A DNA stretch of 64,000 nucleotides from Pseudoneurospora amorphoporcata (Eukaryota > Ascomycota > Sordariomycetes > Sordariales > Sordariaceae). The notes under the pieces are model-generated. The model saw only the letters and a list, made by a program, of their open reading frames with translations. It did not search any database and had not been told where the DNA came from. The translations under genes and the position numbers were made by a program. Below, one piece after another: positions 22,334 to 34,200 of this stretch (position 1 is the stretch's first letter; every line of letters begins with the position of its first letter). The stretch lies in the NCBI GenBank assembly GCA_033297205.1, contig MU859122.1, forward strand, positions 62,001 to 126,000, read 5' to 3'.

Positions 22334-23127
22334 CTTGATGGTTCTGTTTCCAAACTGCAATTTGCCTGCCAGTTTCTTGAATCTTTGTCAACCAACACAC
22401 GGGGAGAATTGGTTGCGTTCAATGCTGGCGGGGGACGGCTGCGATCTGGGGGTGAAGAAGAGATCAAGGAAATAATTGAACAAAAAAACAAGACATGACC
22501 CCTTGGTAAACAACTCGGAGACTCTGGCAGGCGCGACCTTTACTCGGTCCGATAGAAGAACACAAGTCAGAAGGGAAGGCACGAAGAGCAGCCTGAGCAG
22601 TTGGAGATTGCTTGCGTAGTTCACATCGGGAAAGAACACTGCACAAATGCGGTACTATGGTGACTCGATTTTGGAGGTCGAAGTTTAGGTCACAGTCTGC
22701 CGGAGACTTGGACTACACGAAAAGGGCAAACCATCGATTCGAGTGCTGTGGAAAGCTTCTTGTGAGTCGGTTATAATCCAACCCTGCGATGTGCTGTTGC
22801 GCCCCAGCTAAACTCAGTCTATGAACGACTGACCCTAGCTTTGTTTTACTGCGTAATTCGCTGTCCTGTATTTCTGAGAGAAGATGGGTAATAAATCCGG
22901 ACCAGTGCACGGGAAGACGGCCGGTCGATCGGCAATGTCTTGTTTGAATGATGTTGACTCCCGTCACCGGCCCGTGTCCCCGCATTCAATGCTCCGCATT
23001 CGTTGTTCGGATTCTCTGGGAGGGAATGCCATTGACCTTGGCAAACAACCATTCATCCAGTGACATCAAGGAGAACCGCAGCGCTCAAAGCATTTTTTTT
23101 AGCTTGATTGATTGCCTGGTCGGCAAG
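22334..23127. promoter_or_regulatory. Divergent region between the eL43-like copy and the DUF6454-like gene
   Basis: These 794 bp separate two divergent starts. The right part is continuously open in frame with the DUF6454-like gene from an ATG at 22948, so that gene may start further upstream than I call it. No regulatory motif was recognised. Confidence 0.45.
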
Positions 23128-24201
23128 ATGTTGAGAGCACTCACGGTTCTCTCTATGCTCTTCTCCAAACCTCGGGAACCAGCTGGTCTTAACATCACCA
23201 TCCTTCAACCCGACGTCCCCTTTGTCCCTCACCCTCAGCCACTACCCGGCGCTGCTTCCGACGCAACAGAGATCATTCGGCAATTCGTGGAGCTTGATCG
23301 TTCAACCAAATGGAATCTTGTTGACAAGATCAAGTTCGACGGCGACACCTACGAGCCTGAAGGAATAGTTCGCATCGGCGATGATCGCTACTTCGTCTCG
23401 GCCGGTGAATACATTGTTCCGACGGTTAAATACAATGGGACCATCAACGGCACGGACCGAACAGCTGGCGAAGGGTTCGCTCATATGATCATCTTTGATG
23501 GCAAAGGGAAGCGTATTGCCGACGCCTCAATCTCACAAGCCAAATCTCTCGAGGTCTGTGTCCGTCCTTTGCGCAACATGTTCTTATAGTGTTACCACAG
23601 CTGACAGCGCGAAAAGTACCACAACGGCGGCATTGACTATGATGGAACTTACATCTGGGCTACCCTCTCCCAATACCGCCCAAACACAACAGGAACGCTC
23701 GTGAAGATGCGCCCCGATACATTGGTACCAGAGTCCATCCTGAGTGTCGCAGACCACCAGGGAGGAGCGGTCCATGACACAAAGTCCGGAACTGTGGTCA
23801 CCTTGAACTGGGGGTCGCGCAAAGCGTCCATCTGGAACAGGCACGACAAGCATCTGGCGCCGCCCGAGTTTACGCGACCCAAGGCAGAGGCCAGAAATCC
23901 GAGCAGCTTCGTCGACTATCAGGATTGCAAATTCCTGGGTCGTTACGAGCTCTACGGGATCCGGCCGGTGATGTTATGCTCTGGCGTTGCGGACCTGGCG
24001 AACACGCGAATCGGCGGCCTCGCGATAGTGGACATGGAGACTATGGTTCCTTTACACGAGCTTCCCGTGACCTTGGTGTCGGAGCTTGGTGCAGCAATGA
24101 CCAAGAACCCGATGGATGTGGCTGTTGTGGATGGTAAAATGAGGCTGTACTTCTTGCCCGACGAGAGGAATTCGACACTCTATGTGTACGAGGCGGCTTG
24201 A
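23128..24201 (+). CDS. DUF6454-like protein of unknown function, possibly secreted
   Basis: Two exons, 23128-23553 and 23617-24201, joined by a 63-nt intron with a GCTGAC branch site, give 336 residues. The protein looks like a mostly beta, propeller-like fold. It alternates short strands with conserved segments such as GIVRIGDDRYFVSAGEY, GGIDYDGTYIWATLSQYRP, ADHQGGAVHD, LNWGSRKASIW and GLAIVDM. These resemble the DUF6454 family of fungi and bacteria, whose function is unknown to me. I start at 23128 because a short hydrophobic stretch (MLRALTVLSMLF) could be a signal peptide. In-frame ATGs at 22948 and between would add up to 60 low-quality residues. N-glycosylation sequons (NIT, NGT, NTT, NST) fit secretion. 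Confidence 0.75.
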
Positions 24202-25353
24202 GTTTATGGCACATTCTGTTGCCGCTGTGCTGCCGCATCGCTACCGGATGTTGGAATATGTTGAAAGAAGCGATGTTCCGTTCGTGATTACCCAAGAGAA
24301 ATGGCAAAAGTAACTACAAGTCGAATGTTATTTGTGACAGTGTTTCTATGAAAGACCAAGTCCAGCCGTTGTTGGCGGTTGGTTTCGGTGGGATGGCGTT
24401 GAATCTGTCCTGCGGCCCTGCAACAGGGCACGACGTGGGGATAATTGATCTAGACTCGCAATTCACTGCAATCGGTAGTGTTTCAGACAAGTACCAACAT
24501 ACAAGAATGGTATTGTGAATCAGATAGGTATAGCAATATGATAAAGTGAGCTGGAATAAACATAGCAAGCATATTGGTGATAGCCACCCATCGATGATGC
24601 TGGGTGATGACGCCCACGATCATTGATCTGACCTGCTCCCTTCCCGACCGCTCCGGAAACTGCTGCTGAGGTCAAGTGAGGGTCAACTGATGGAGCTTGC
24701 TAGCTGGCTTGGCGGCCCGCATCAGTTGGCGGGGACCTGATCCGTACTCATACTTGTTAGTGTGGCTCTTTCCCTGCAGGAGTAAACTGCCTGGGGAGGA
24801 GGAAATCACTTAGCAGACTCTACTTCCTGGATGTACCTACTACGCGAGGAGGCGAGCCCTGCGTCACTATTTCCAGGTCTTTGGAAGCCGATAGGCTCAC
24901 GGTCGAAGGTTCTACAACCTCCTGCTCCTGGTACACACGCCCTTCGCCAAGGCATTTTACGGCTTTGTCCCTCCCTCTTCCACGAAGTGATAGCTTCACT
25001 CTCCAATTTTCTATTGCATTTCAATTCTTCTCCTTATCTGAAATCTGCATTCTTGCGTTGCGAATCTGCTCCTGCGCATTCTAGTAAAGAACGACCTTGA
25101 CAGGCGCTTTCACGAGCCATCCGAGACTCACGAGCGCTATCGAATCACTGACGTCTTACACGCATTCTGTCATCGCTACCTTACCTTACCCGCACAACCA
25201 CCACAACAACAACCCGACACGTCGAGTTGATCTTCTCCTTCGTACCTAACAGCGAGGAGATCTGCGCGGCCCCAATCAAACTGCGCAATAAACTTTTTCA
25301 TTTTTACTAGATTCACATACAACAACACTCGTCTCTGATATCACGTCACAACG
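24202..25353. promoter_or_regulatory. Intergenic region and probable promoter/leader of the Sis1-type DnaJ gene
   Basis: About 1.15 kb between two tandem plus-strand genes. The 3' part, rich in CA and CT, looks like a fungal 5' leader ahead of the DnaJ ATG. I searched by eye for heat shock elements (alternating nGAAn) and found none convincing. Confidence 0.45.
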
Positions 25354-26711
25354 ATGGTCAGAGAAACGAAGCTCTACGACCAGCTAGGGATCCAGCCCAC
25401 GGCTACCCAGGACGAGATCAAGAAAGCCTACAGGTAAGCATAGCCTCGCCAACCCCAAATGCCCCATATCATTGCTCTCGCAGTATTATCGAGGAGGAGA
25501 TCTCCTCTCCTTCTGATGTTATCCATCTTTCACTTTGGCAATTCACGTCACCCCCTCTTACATACAGCTTCCAAGTTGGACCCCTGCTGACCCCTCACCA
25601 GGAAAGCCGCCCTTAAATGGCACCCCGACAAGAATAAGGACAACCCGGAGGCTTCCGAAAAATTCAAGGAGTGCTCTCAGGCGTACGAAATTCTTTCGGA
25701 TCCCGAGAAACGCAAGACTTACGATCAGTTTGGTCTTGAGTTCATCCTCAGAGGCGGCCCGCCCCCTACCGAGGGAGGCGGCGCAAACCCATTTGCCGGT
25801 GCCGGAGGAGCCGGTGGAATGCCCGAGGGCTTCGCTTCCTTCTTCGGAGGAGGAGGCATGCCTGGCGGCGGAGGAGGTGCGAGAACATTTTCCTATGGAT
25901 TCAACTTCAGCAACCCCGAGGATCTCTTCCGGGACGCATTCCGTGATGAAAAGATGGGCGGTGGTGGTGGCATGGGTGGCATGGGCGGAATGGGTTTTGA
26001 GGACATCCTCTTTAATGCTGCGCGTGGTGGTGCAGGCCCGCGGCGGACTACGAGAACCTCCTTCGGCGGCGACAACATGCGCAGCGCCCGCCCAGCAACA
26101 CCCGAAGTTACAACAGTCGAACGCCCCTTGCCCGTATCCCTTGAGGATTTGTTTAACGGCACGACGAAGAAGATGAAGATCAAGCGCAAGACCTTTGACG
26201 AAACCGGCAAGCGCACGACGAGCGATACGGTCTTGGAGGTACCAATCAAGCCCGGTCTCAAAAAGGGCAGCAAGATCCGGTTCAAGGGTGTTGGTGATCA
26301 AGAGGAGGGTGGCCAGCAAGACTTGGTCTTTATTGTTGAAGAGGTACGTATATTTCCCTACTATTCTCTCATTCAATGGCGTTTTCAGGAGCATTAAGCT
26401 GACTATGTCTGTATTAGAAACCGCATCCGCTCTACACTCGTGATGGCAACGACCTCCATCACACTGTCGATTTGGAACTCAAGGAGGCATTGACAGGGTG
26501 GAAGAGGACCATCACAACGATCGACGGCAAGAACCTTAACATCGAGAAGGCCGGCCCGACACAACCTGGGAGCACAGACGTATATCCGGGCCAGGGCATG
26601 CCCATCTCGAAGCAACCAGGTCAACGGGGTAACTTCATCATCAAGTACAATGTCAAGTTCCCCACCAGCTTGACGACTGATCAAAAGCAAAAGCTGAGGG
26701 AAATCCTCTAA
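25354..26711 (+). CDS. Type II DnaJ/Hsp40 co-chaperone (Sis1/Psi1 family)
   Basis: Three exons, 25354-25433, 25602-26343 and 26418-26711, encode 371 residues. Introns are 168 and 74 nt with GCTGAC branch sites. The N-terminal J domain (about residues 5-75) carries the invariant HPD in LKWHPDKNKD; the first intron lies just before it. A long Gly/Phe/Met-rich segment follows (about 80-200), with NPFAGAGGAGG and repeated GGMGGMG, and no cysteine-rich zinc finger, which makes it type II. Two beta-sandwich substrate-binding domains follow, with the conserved SLEDLFNGTTKKMKIKRK and KPGLKKGSKIRFKGVGDQ. The C-terminal dimerisation region ends in KQKLREIL. Sis1 proteins stimulate Hsp70 ATPase, bind unfolded clients and help in translation initiation and prion or aggregate handling, in cytosol and nucleus. 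Confidence 0.93.
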
Positions 26712-28916
26712 ATGGGGTTAAGCGACCACTATTGGTTTTCTGCGGTTGTTGCAACCTCGGATACTTTGTCCTTCTTGTCGCCTCAACAAGAAGGGCCTGA
26801 CAGTCTTCAGGATCGGCCTGAAGAACATCTCCGACACCGGCCTTTGAGAACATTCGGGAACTTGTTCGGACCCATCCCATTGAAAGCATGTAAAAGGGTG
26901 GGCGTGTTGGATTTATTCTTCTACCTGGGGGGCGTTTGATTTGGTCTCTGTCCGCCGTGCGCGGTTCTGGACCATGGTCCACCATATTTGGGCGTTACTG
27001 GAGTCGATTCATTTTTGTGCTCAGCTGTCACTACGTTAAGGGTCGGATTGAGATTGGTATTGTTGGTTTGGGCGGCATGTGTGATGGGAGCTGGTGATGA
27101 CAATGATTATGATAATGACAAGGTCAAAGCAAGCAATAGTAGCCAGGGACACGCATTGCGAACCTCAAAAGGGGGCACCAAGCTTAGATATCAAATGGCT
27201 ATATCTGTTTTAGAAGACGGCTCGGGATACTGCATCGTGAGCGCGGGTTTAAGGTGACAGTCCGGTCATCATCACCAAACTATCACGGAACAAGAAAGTT
27301 GGCCATAACCATAGACGGACAAGCGAGGTGGTCAAAGTTGATAGATGGACTACATAGGTACTACAGAATCCATTTCAATTTGGCCCCAAGAATTCTCCCT
27401 CTTCATACTCGACCGTGAAGAAAAACCGGAATATGCTGATAGACGAGCGACATATCACTGGAACGTGAGCCCAACATCCGACCCCGACAGAACCCAACAC
27501 ATCACGGCCCCGCCAAGCCAAGAATTACTGTGGTACAGATGACCGGCCGGCCGTGGTCGATCGGGAAACGCGGCACAACTTGATAAATGGCAATGCGACA
27601 TTTTGAAGCCGGGAAGGTACAAGGTAAGCAGATGGAAGCGGAGGTAGGTAGCCATGTGGTCGTACACATCCCGTATTGTCTTTTAGAACGGGCTGTCTCT
27701 CTCTGATGGTCGCCGGTCTCAACGGCGGGCAGAGAAGAGCATCCTTTTGAACTATCATGAAGAGCTATCATATGGATGAGCAGGGTCCTGATTAGATCCA
27801 ATATTTCGGTGAGGTTCTGGGCTCGAATTCAATTTGAGCGCTTCTCTTTCCACCTGCTTCCGGTTTGTCATGTTCGTCATTAACTTCCTGACTTTCTCAA
27901 GTAAAGGTGGTTCGACCGGGCTGTGTCCTTGGCTGCCCGAGAGTTCTGGTCTCATTGATAGTGGGAATTACATAGCTAACAATTTTGCACATAGTCTAGG
28001 GCAAAACAGTTGAGGTTAGAAAGTCTTTAGCGTACATGCCGGGCCCCGCTCCATACCACGGTGGGGCTTCTGTCCAATGACATCACCGGGCCCTCCACTA
28101 CCACGACTCTGACGCCGATCAACATCCTGTCTGAGAGGGCACGCATCTGCACGTTTACTGTGGAAAAGGTGTTGGCGAGAGGGGGTGATGTGAGGGTTCG
28201 TGGGGGGTCTCGGGGTCAAAGCAATTTGTAGAAAGTGATCGGGAAGATCCCATGGGGAGGGAGCACATCCTCGTTGCTTGGGTGTTTTGTGGTGTTCCGA
28301 GCTCTTCGTTTTGAGGGTGTAGTTTGTCAGTTTTAGGTTGTCAGTGTGTTTCCCCGAGCGCCAAGCGCAGACATACCTAAGGCTGGGCAGTGTGATGTGG
28401 TGGGGTGGAGTTTCAGGAACCGAGGACCTGGCGAGAGCCTGGAAGACCGGGCGATGCGCGAGTCTTCTAGTTCCTCGGTCTTTTCCATTGGGTCCCAGGG
28501 GTCCTGCTATTTGTTGTCTGACGTTCCATTGTTTGGATGGTAGGTTGGAAGAGGAGACCGGGAATAATATCTTGGAATCAACAGTCTTCTTCCTTCTTAT
28601 TTACCTCTTGCCTCTTTCTTCTCTTGTTCTCGAACGGCTTCAACCTCCTCCTCATACCTCCCCTCGCTTTCTACCCTCCTCGCCTCTTAGCAGACGTGCT
28701 TTCGCTCTAACTTGCTTTTTACGCTTTTGCTTATAAGCTTAGTAACTTGCTTCGTGTTTTGAGAGGTACCCATTTGCTCATCACGTTCTTCTTTTTGGCG
28801 ATTTGTTCTAGACAATCACTCTCTTGGAGATCACGGTCAAACACTTCGAAACCGCTACCATTAGTTACGGTCACTTTTATACCCCGATTCAGGCGATAGA
28901 TTACCAATCAGTCAAT
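26712..28916. other. Intergenic region, no gene recognised
   Basis: About 2.2 kb between the DnaJ gene and the HAD phosphatase gene. The left part is 3' UTR and the right part, CT-rich around 28560-28740, is probably the promoter and leader of the HAD gene. Open frames of 65-132 codons show no motifs and lack codon bias. Confidence 0.5.
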
Positions 28917-29726
28917 ATGGGCAAGGTTGGAGATATTCTCCCAGGCCAAAGCAGGATTGGACGAACGGGCACTAACAACCAATCCGGCACGCAGGTCAAC
29001 ACCATTCTCTTCGACTGCGACAACACCCTCGTCCTCTCGGAGGAGCTCGCCTTCGAAGGCTGCGCCGACCTGATCAACCAGATCGCCGCCTCCAAGAATG
29101 TCCCTCTCGAAAAGGCCTTCACAGGCGAATCCCTCATCGTCGAGTTCGTCGGCCAGAACTTCCGAGGCATGATGCGCTCGCTACAGGAGCGGTACGGCTT
29201 CCCGCTCACCGAGGAGGAGCTAGACACATACGTGAAGAAGGAAGAGGACGTAGTGATCGCCAAGCTGCAGGAGAAGCTCTCGCCCTGCCCCAACGTCGAC
29301 GGCGTGCTCGAGCGCCTGGCGGCCGAGGGGAAGTACGAGCTCGCGGTCGTGAGCAGCTCCGCCTTGCGTCGCGTCAAGGCCAGCATCGAGAAGGTCGGCC
29401 AGGACAAATACTTCGGTGACCGGGTGTTCAGCGCGGCGACCAGCCTGGAGAAGCCGACGAGCAAGCCCGACCCGGCCATCTACCTGCACGCGCTCAAGGT
29501 GCTGGGCAAGAAGGCGGAGGAGTGTGTGGCGGTGGAGGACAGCAAGAGCGGCACGCTGAGCGCCGCGAGGGCGGGAATCAAGGTCATTGGTTATGTTGGA
29601 CCCTACAAGGCCGCGGAACGCCTTAAGATGGAAAAGGTCCTGGCGCAAGCGGGTGCGTCCATCATCATGCATGACTGGAGTCAATTTGAAGAATACATGG
29701 TGGCGATTGAGAAGGGCGATTATTAG
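28917..29726 (+). CDS. HAD-superfamily phosphatase (beta-phosphoglucomutase-like subfamily)
   Basis: Single-exon gene of 269 residues. The four haloacid dehalogenase motifs are present: motif I FDCDNTLVLSEE (nucleophile and acid/base aspartates), motif II serine in VVSSSALRRV, motif III lysine in KPTSKPDPAIY, and motif IV acidic pair in VAVEDSKSGTLSA. A helical cap lies between motifs I and II (C1 cap), placing it with beta-phosphoglucomutase and small sugar-phosphate phosphatases. Substrate cannot be told from sequence; sugar phosphates such as 2-deoxyglucose-6-phosphate or glycerol phosphate are plausible. The start at 28917 (MGKVGDILPG) is the first ATG of the open frame. The protein looks cytosolic. 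Codon use is GC-rich, suggesting decent expression. Confidence 0.88.
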   Translation: MGKVGDILPGQSRIGRTGTNNQSGTQVNTILFDCDNTLVLSEELAFEGCADLINQIAASKNVPLEKAFTGESLIVEFVGQNFRGMMRSLQERYGFPLTEEELDTYVKKEEDVVIAKLQEKLSPCPNVDGVLERLAAEGKYELAVVSSSALRRVKASIEKVGQDKYFGDRVFSAATSLEKPTSKPDPAIYLHALKVLGKKAEECVAVEDSKSGTLSAARAGIKVIGYVGPYKAAERLKMEKVLAQAGASIIMHDWSQFEEYMVAIEKGDY

Positions 29727-29791
29727 AGGGTGTTTTTAGACGATACCCATCATGTTTTCTTGGTTTCTGTATTGAATCACAACAACCCTTT

Positions 29792-31268
29792 TCATTTCTG
29801 CCAGTCCATCAGGAAACTGTTTACGCTCTGAAGAGTTGCCCTGCTTGGGTTAGCATCGGGAAACGCTGTCATGATATGACCCAGCTTCACCCGAATGGAA
29901 GCCTTGTTGTGATTCTGCTCTTGGTCCTGTGCAGACCTGATGGTCCCAGCTGAATCGACGAAGCACCAGCAGTAAAGAGCAAGGGCCACTCCAACCGACA
30001 AGTCCCTACCAGACTCGCACAATAAGGCAACCTCTTTGTTTGTCTCTCTGCCCGTCCCCGTCTCAGCATCGGCAGCGGGTTCTTGCAGGAACCGCGAGAC
30101 AAAGTCGCAAATACTCGGCAACGCCTCCCTCAAGAACCGACTCGCAGTCTTACTCTTACCCAGCCCAACCTCCATATGCCTCTTCGACTTCTCCCACGTC
30201 TCTTTCTCGGTCGTCTTTGGCACAAGACCAACCACACAAACCTCCCTTCCGTTGGAAGAAGGAGCTAGCGCTTCTGCCTCCGCCGACAAAGCACCCACAA
30301 ACAATCTCGGCGCAACCCTCTTCAACTCACCCACCGCTTGTCCGCCCGCCTCCGAATTCGCAACCAACTTCTCAATCAACCCCGGCAACTCCCCCTCCGG
30401 CGTCTCCAATAACTGACTCTGGTTCGCCCAGAACAGCGGCGCCGTAAGTCCATGCGCCCAGTTCTCCGTGTCGTCGCCCGCGCCCTGGATGTATCCCTCC
30501 TCACTCATCTCTGTCCCGACCACCCGGCGGGAGCTGGTGCAGCAGACTACGGGGTGGTAGCGGGTTGTGATCTCAGCGAGCATTTCAGGGGTGAGGTCGT
30601 CGTCGGGTGTTACCCAGAGCGGGCGAAGGGGTTTGGTGATTTGTTGGCGGAGAGCAGAGAGATCGGGTTGGAGGGCGAGGAGGGAGGTGAGGAAATAGGA
30701 AAGACGTGAGGACATTTGGGAGGCTTCGGAGGAGGAGACTACGGTTGGGGGGACGTGCAGCTCGTGGGAGGAGGGGTGGGAGGGGAAGAGGGCTTGGTTG
30801 AGGACCGAACACCAGATGGGGATGGTTTTAGAGAGGGCGTCGGGCATACGCTTGCCTCGCCTGGTTGAGTCTACGATGATGCATCTGTGGTCAAGATGGT
30901 TAGTGAGAGGAACATATTCGAGATGCAAGGTAAACAAACCCATCATTCCGCCCAATAACCTCCACAAGATGAAAGTTCAACCTCCTCGTGCTAAACTTCC
31001 ACTGGCCCGTATGTCCATCGGTGCTCTTAAAATAAGCAGACCCCGTCTTCAGTTGAGGATCAATATACCAGCTGCCGCATCGCTCATTGGCCACGAGAGG
31101 TAAGCCCAGGACATCAGCTACTTCCTGCACGAAAGCCGCATCGTGCTGTATGGACTTGAGGCGGTTGGTGATGGAGAGATTCGACTTTTTGAGATCGCCC
31201 AGGATCTTTGAGAAGTTGTGGTTGGCTTGCTCCGAGAAGACAATGTCTGCTAGGGTAGAAGCTGGCAT
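29792..31268 (-). CDS. Initiator tRNA 2'-O-ribosyl phosphate transferase (Rit1)
   Basis: Two minus-strand exons, 31268-30940 and 30884-29792, with a 55-nt intron (ACTAAC branch), give 473 residues. The first exon encodes conserved Rit1 segments including LPLVANERCGSWYIDP, SAYFKSTDGHTGQW and FSTRRLNFHLVEVI. Across the junction follows CIIVDSTRRGKRMPDALS and SKTIPIWCSVLNQ, hallmarks of the family. The C-terminal part contains a phosphatase-like loop, LLCESGRDLSVGVALAL, and ends in SFLMDWQK. Rit1 adds a phosphoribosyl group to A64 of initiator tRNA-Met, so that elongation factor 1A rejects it and it serves initiation only. Length is close to the yeast protein (about 510). The 3' end lies only 65 bp from the converging HAD gene. 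Confidence 0.9.
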
Positions 31269-34200
31269 GACGGATTGTGTTTACGGCCAAAGCCTTCAGC
31301 TTACAGGTTTATGCCGGGGCAATTTCGATATCTTTTTTTTTTCCCCGTTGTATACTGTAAGCGATGATGGAAAGCCGGACCCCGAATTATCGAGTCGGAG
31401 AGTTTCGCAATTGTGGATGATGATATGATCCCTTGATTGACTTTGGGTGCTTCTTCCTTGTTTCAGAATTTGCAATACGATGGAATAATGCGGAGATGTT
31501 GATGTTGTGACCGACTTTTTTTTTCGATATCTTGACCCCGATATCGTGGCTTAGATTTCTTGGTGTTGAGGACGTAGTTTACGCAGAAAGGAATGAACCC
31601 TTCGTTGGCACCGAAACCCCGTTCGATTTCTTACCTCTAGCATGACAGAACCTTTACGGAAACCTTGAAATCCCGGTCAGGCAGGTCAGGGCTAGTCACC
31701 TAGTAATGTTTCGGTCTCGGCTTGTAACGAAGAAGGGTGGATACTTACGCTACTGTACACCCGGACGCACCAAGCCACTGCGCTAAGCCCCTTTCGAGTC
31801 CACACTGGATCAAACTCCATAGGCGGGTGGCCGGAGCTGGGGACCGGGCTCGGGGATCCCGATGATATGTTGCGGGAGGTCGGGAATGGACATGAACACG
31901 ACCGACTTCTGGATATGCCTCGCAAGGCTGATCTTGTTTGGTGATGAGTTGTCTCGGAGGATCGTCGTCGAGATATCGGAGTTGAGGATGTCAATACGTA
32001 AACAAGTCTGTCGTTCCATTTGTCAGGATTCAGCAATCCGCTTGGAACCGAGGATATGGCGGACGCAGGTGCACAGATATTGTTAATGCTTTCCCGCTTG
32101 ACATTGGGCTGTTGCAAAGATACTGTACGATGAATGGTAACAATCGGAAGAGCAAGGAGGTCAACTATGACAAACTTTTTCCACAGTCTATTCAATCATT
32201 TCTCTACAAAGCTGAAGTTGATCAAATAGGAACATGGAGGCACATATCATCATCATCAATCGTGGCCGATCGAGGAAAGGATGGAATCTGGAAATCATCC
32301 AGGGGCACTGATTACTGATGCGACCCCACATTCTTGACGACGAAGCCGAGTTTGGGCCTCCATTTTCTGCCCGTTTCTTTTTGCAACACCATCAACGGTA
32401 CGCTAGTCCAACGTATGGAAAACATCATAACCAACTTTTTCAAAAACTGGAAACCGACTGGTCTCGTAAGCGAAAGGATTCTGGCTATTTCCCATTCCAA
32501 TACCAGCAAGATTGGTTCATTTGGCCCGAGTCGACGACCTTTCCATTTCTTTTCGTATGATGGCACGATTGGCTACGATTGACAATCGGAGTTCCCGATA
32601 GCCTTCTGCTCGGGCCAAGCTCCTGAACTGGAAACTCATTACACAGCGGCATCTAAGCCGCCATTTGTCCTTTTTTTCTCTCCCCACTTCCATCCTTCGC
32701 TCGCGTGGCTGATCAAAAGTCCCAGACGGGAAGGATGCCCGGGTTTCTCATTGGCAGCCCTAGACTTGTCAGCGTACGGGACATGTTCTTTTTGGCGCTT
32801 CTTTCTTGATCAATTCACCGGGCCGATCCTCTGTTTCTTGTAAACGTCGGGAACAACGACAAGCAAGCATGGCTGATAACTGCCGAGTAGCAGATGTCAA
32901 TCAATGTGAAGCGGAAATACGACGGCATTGCTGACTGCACGGCGAAACATGCAAGCCAGTTTTGTGGCCCTCATGGCCGCCGTTTCCCCTGCGTCAGGTA
33001 CCGTGTTGCCGGCGAGACAAAGGTCGGCTTCCGGGGGCTGCCCGCACCGTGACCGGCCGTAACTCGGCTCGGCTCCGGACAATTCTGTCCGGTTTACCAT
33101 ATTCGAGGATGGCTCCACGCCGTCGACAGATGCCCCGCATGGAAGCTCGATAGCACGACGCAACCAGTTGACACAGCCTCTTCTGCTCCAGCGTCACCGC
33201 CAGATAGAGAATTCTGACGACGCTTGGGATGATTCGAAACTGCCGTCTTGCTTTCCTGCCGAGCTCCCTGTGTAAAGATAAATAATGTCTTTCGAGTTTC
33301 GACTTCGAGACACCGCAAATTTAAAAGCCCCCGCCAATCGGCATCTGAAGCTCTCGAATCTGGAGATCATGATCTGAAGCTAGTCCCGGACAAAGCCTTG
33401 GAAAACTGGGGCGCCGAGAACAGGTCTGAAGGTAGGAAGCCTGTTGATTGGTTGTAATGGACATTGGCACGATCCTAGCTTCGCCGCAAAATCATCCGAC
33501 GTTTTGACTTTTGTTCTTTCTGAAGCCATCGACACAAGCTCTCTTCGCTCTTCATTGGTGAAAAGGTCAGACTGCGCAGGAATGTGCACTTCGCCTACGC
33601 CGCCCGGCCGCACCTAGCGAGGCCACCCACCCCTTGGGGTAACCGACCACCCTGATTTTAGGGCTGATGAGGGACTGCAAGTCAACGGTTGAAGGGGTCT
33701 GATGTCCAGGCATTGAGAGCTTGTCCCATGGGAAAGGGTATGCAGTCGATGTAGGTATGTATGTACCTACATTCTCTGTCCATCTTCTTGGGTCAATAGG
33801 GACTGACTGGGTGCCGTTCGTACATGCGTGTTGTCGTGAAAATGCGCAGCAGCCAGGCCATGGCCCAATCATTCGCGGTTTGGTGAGCTCGCGATCACCA
33901 TCGGATCCAAGCCGCACCGCCGCCGCCTGTGGGTCGTAGGGCTGGAATGGAGGGCAAAGCCGGCGCCGGCCGGAGTTCAATTCGTCAGTACCCCCCACAA
34001 AGTCGATGTCATTCTCATCATGGCCCATTGGCCTTACCTCCTACGACGCCGCCGTCCCGTGGTGTAGTCTTTTGGCCCGGCACTGTCAGGGCCGCGTCAT
34101 AATGCGCAATGTTTGTCCATGCTTGTATGTGTCGATCTTCATCAACTCCAGCCATGGCTGCTGGCAACACAGACATGATGGGGTGACTAGTGGTCATTGC

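Noticed and set aside
25558..26394. 278-codon minus-strand open frame
   Set aside because: Antisense to the Sis1-type DnaJ exon; no family resemblance.
31770..31791. tRNA-like A box on the minus strand (TTAGCGCAGTGG)
   Set aside because: No B box (GGTTCGANNCC) or matching acceptor stem follows at a suitable distance.
31692..32195. 167-codon minus-strand open frame and a GTAAGT site near its end
   Set aside because: No motif and no partner exon. The overlapping 70-codon frame reads just as well, so neither is supported.
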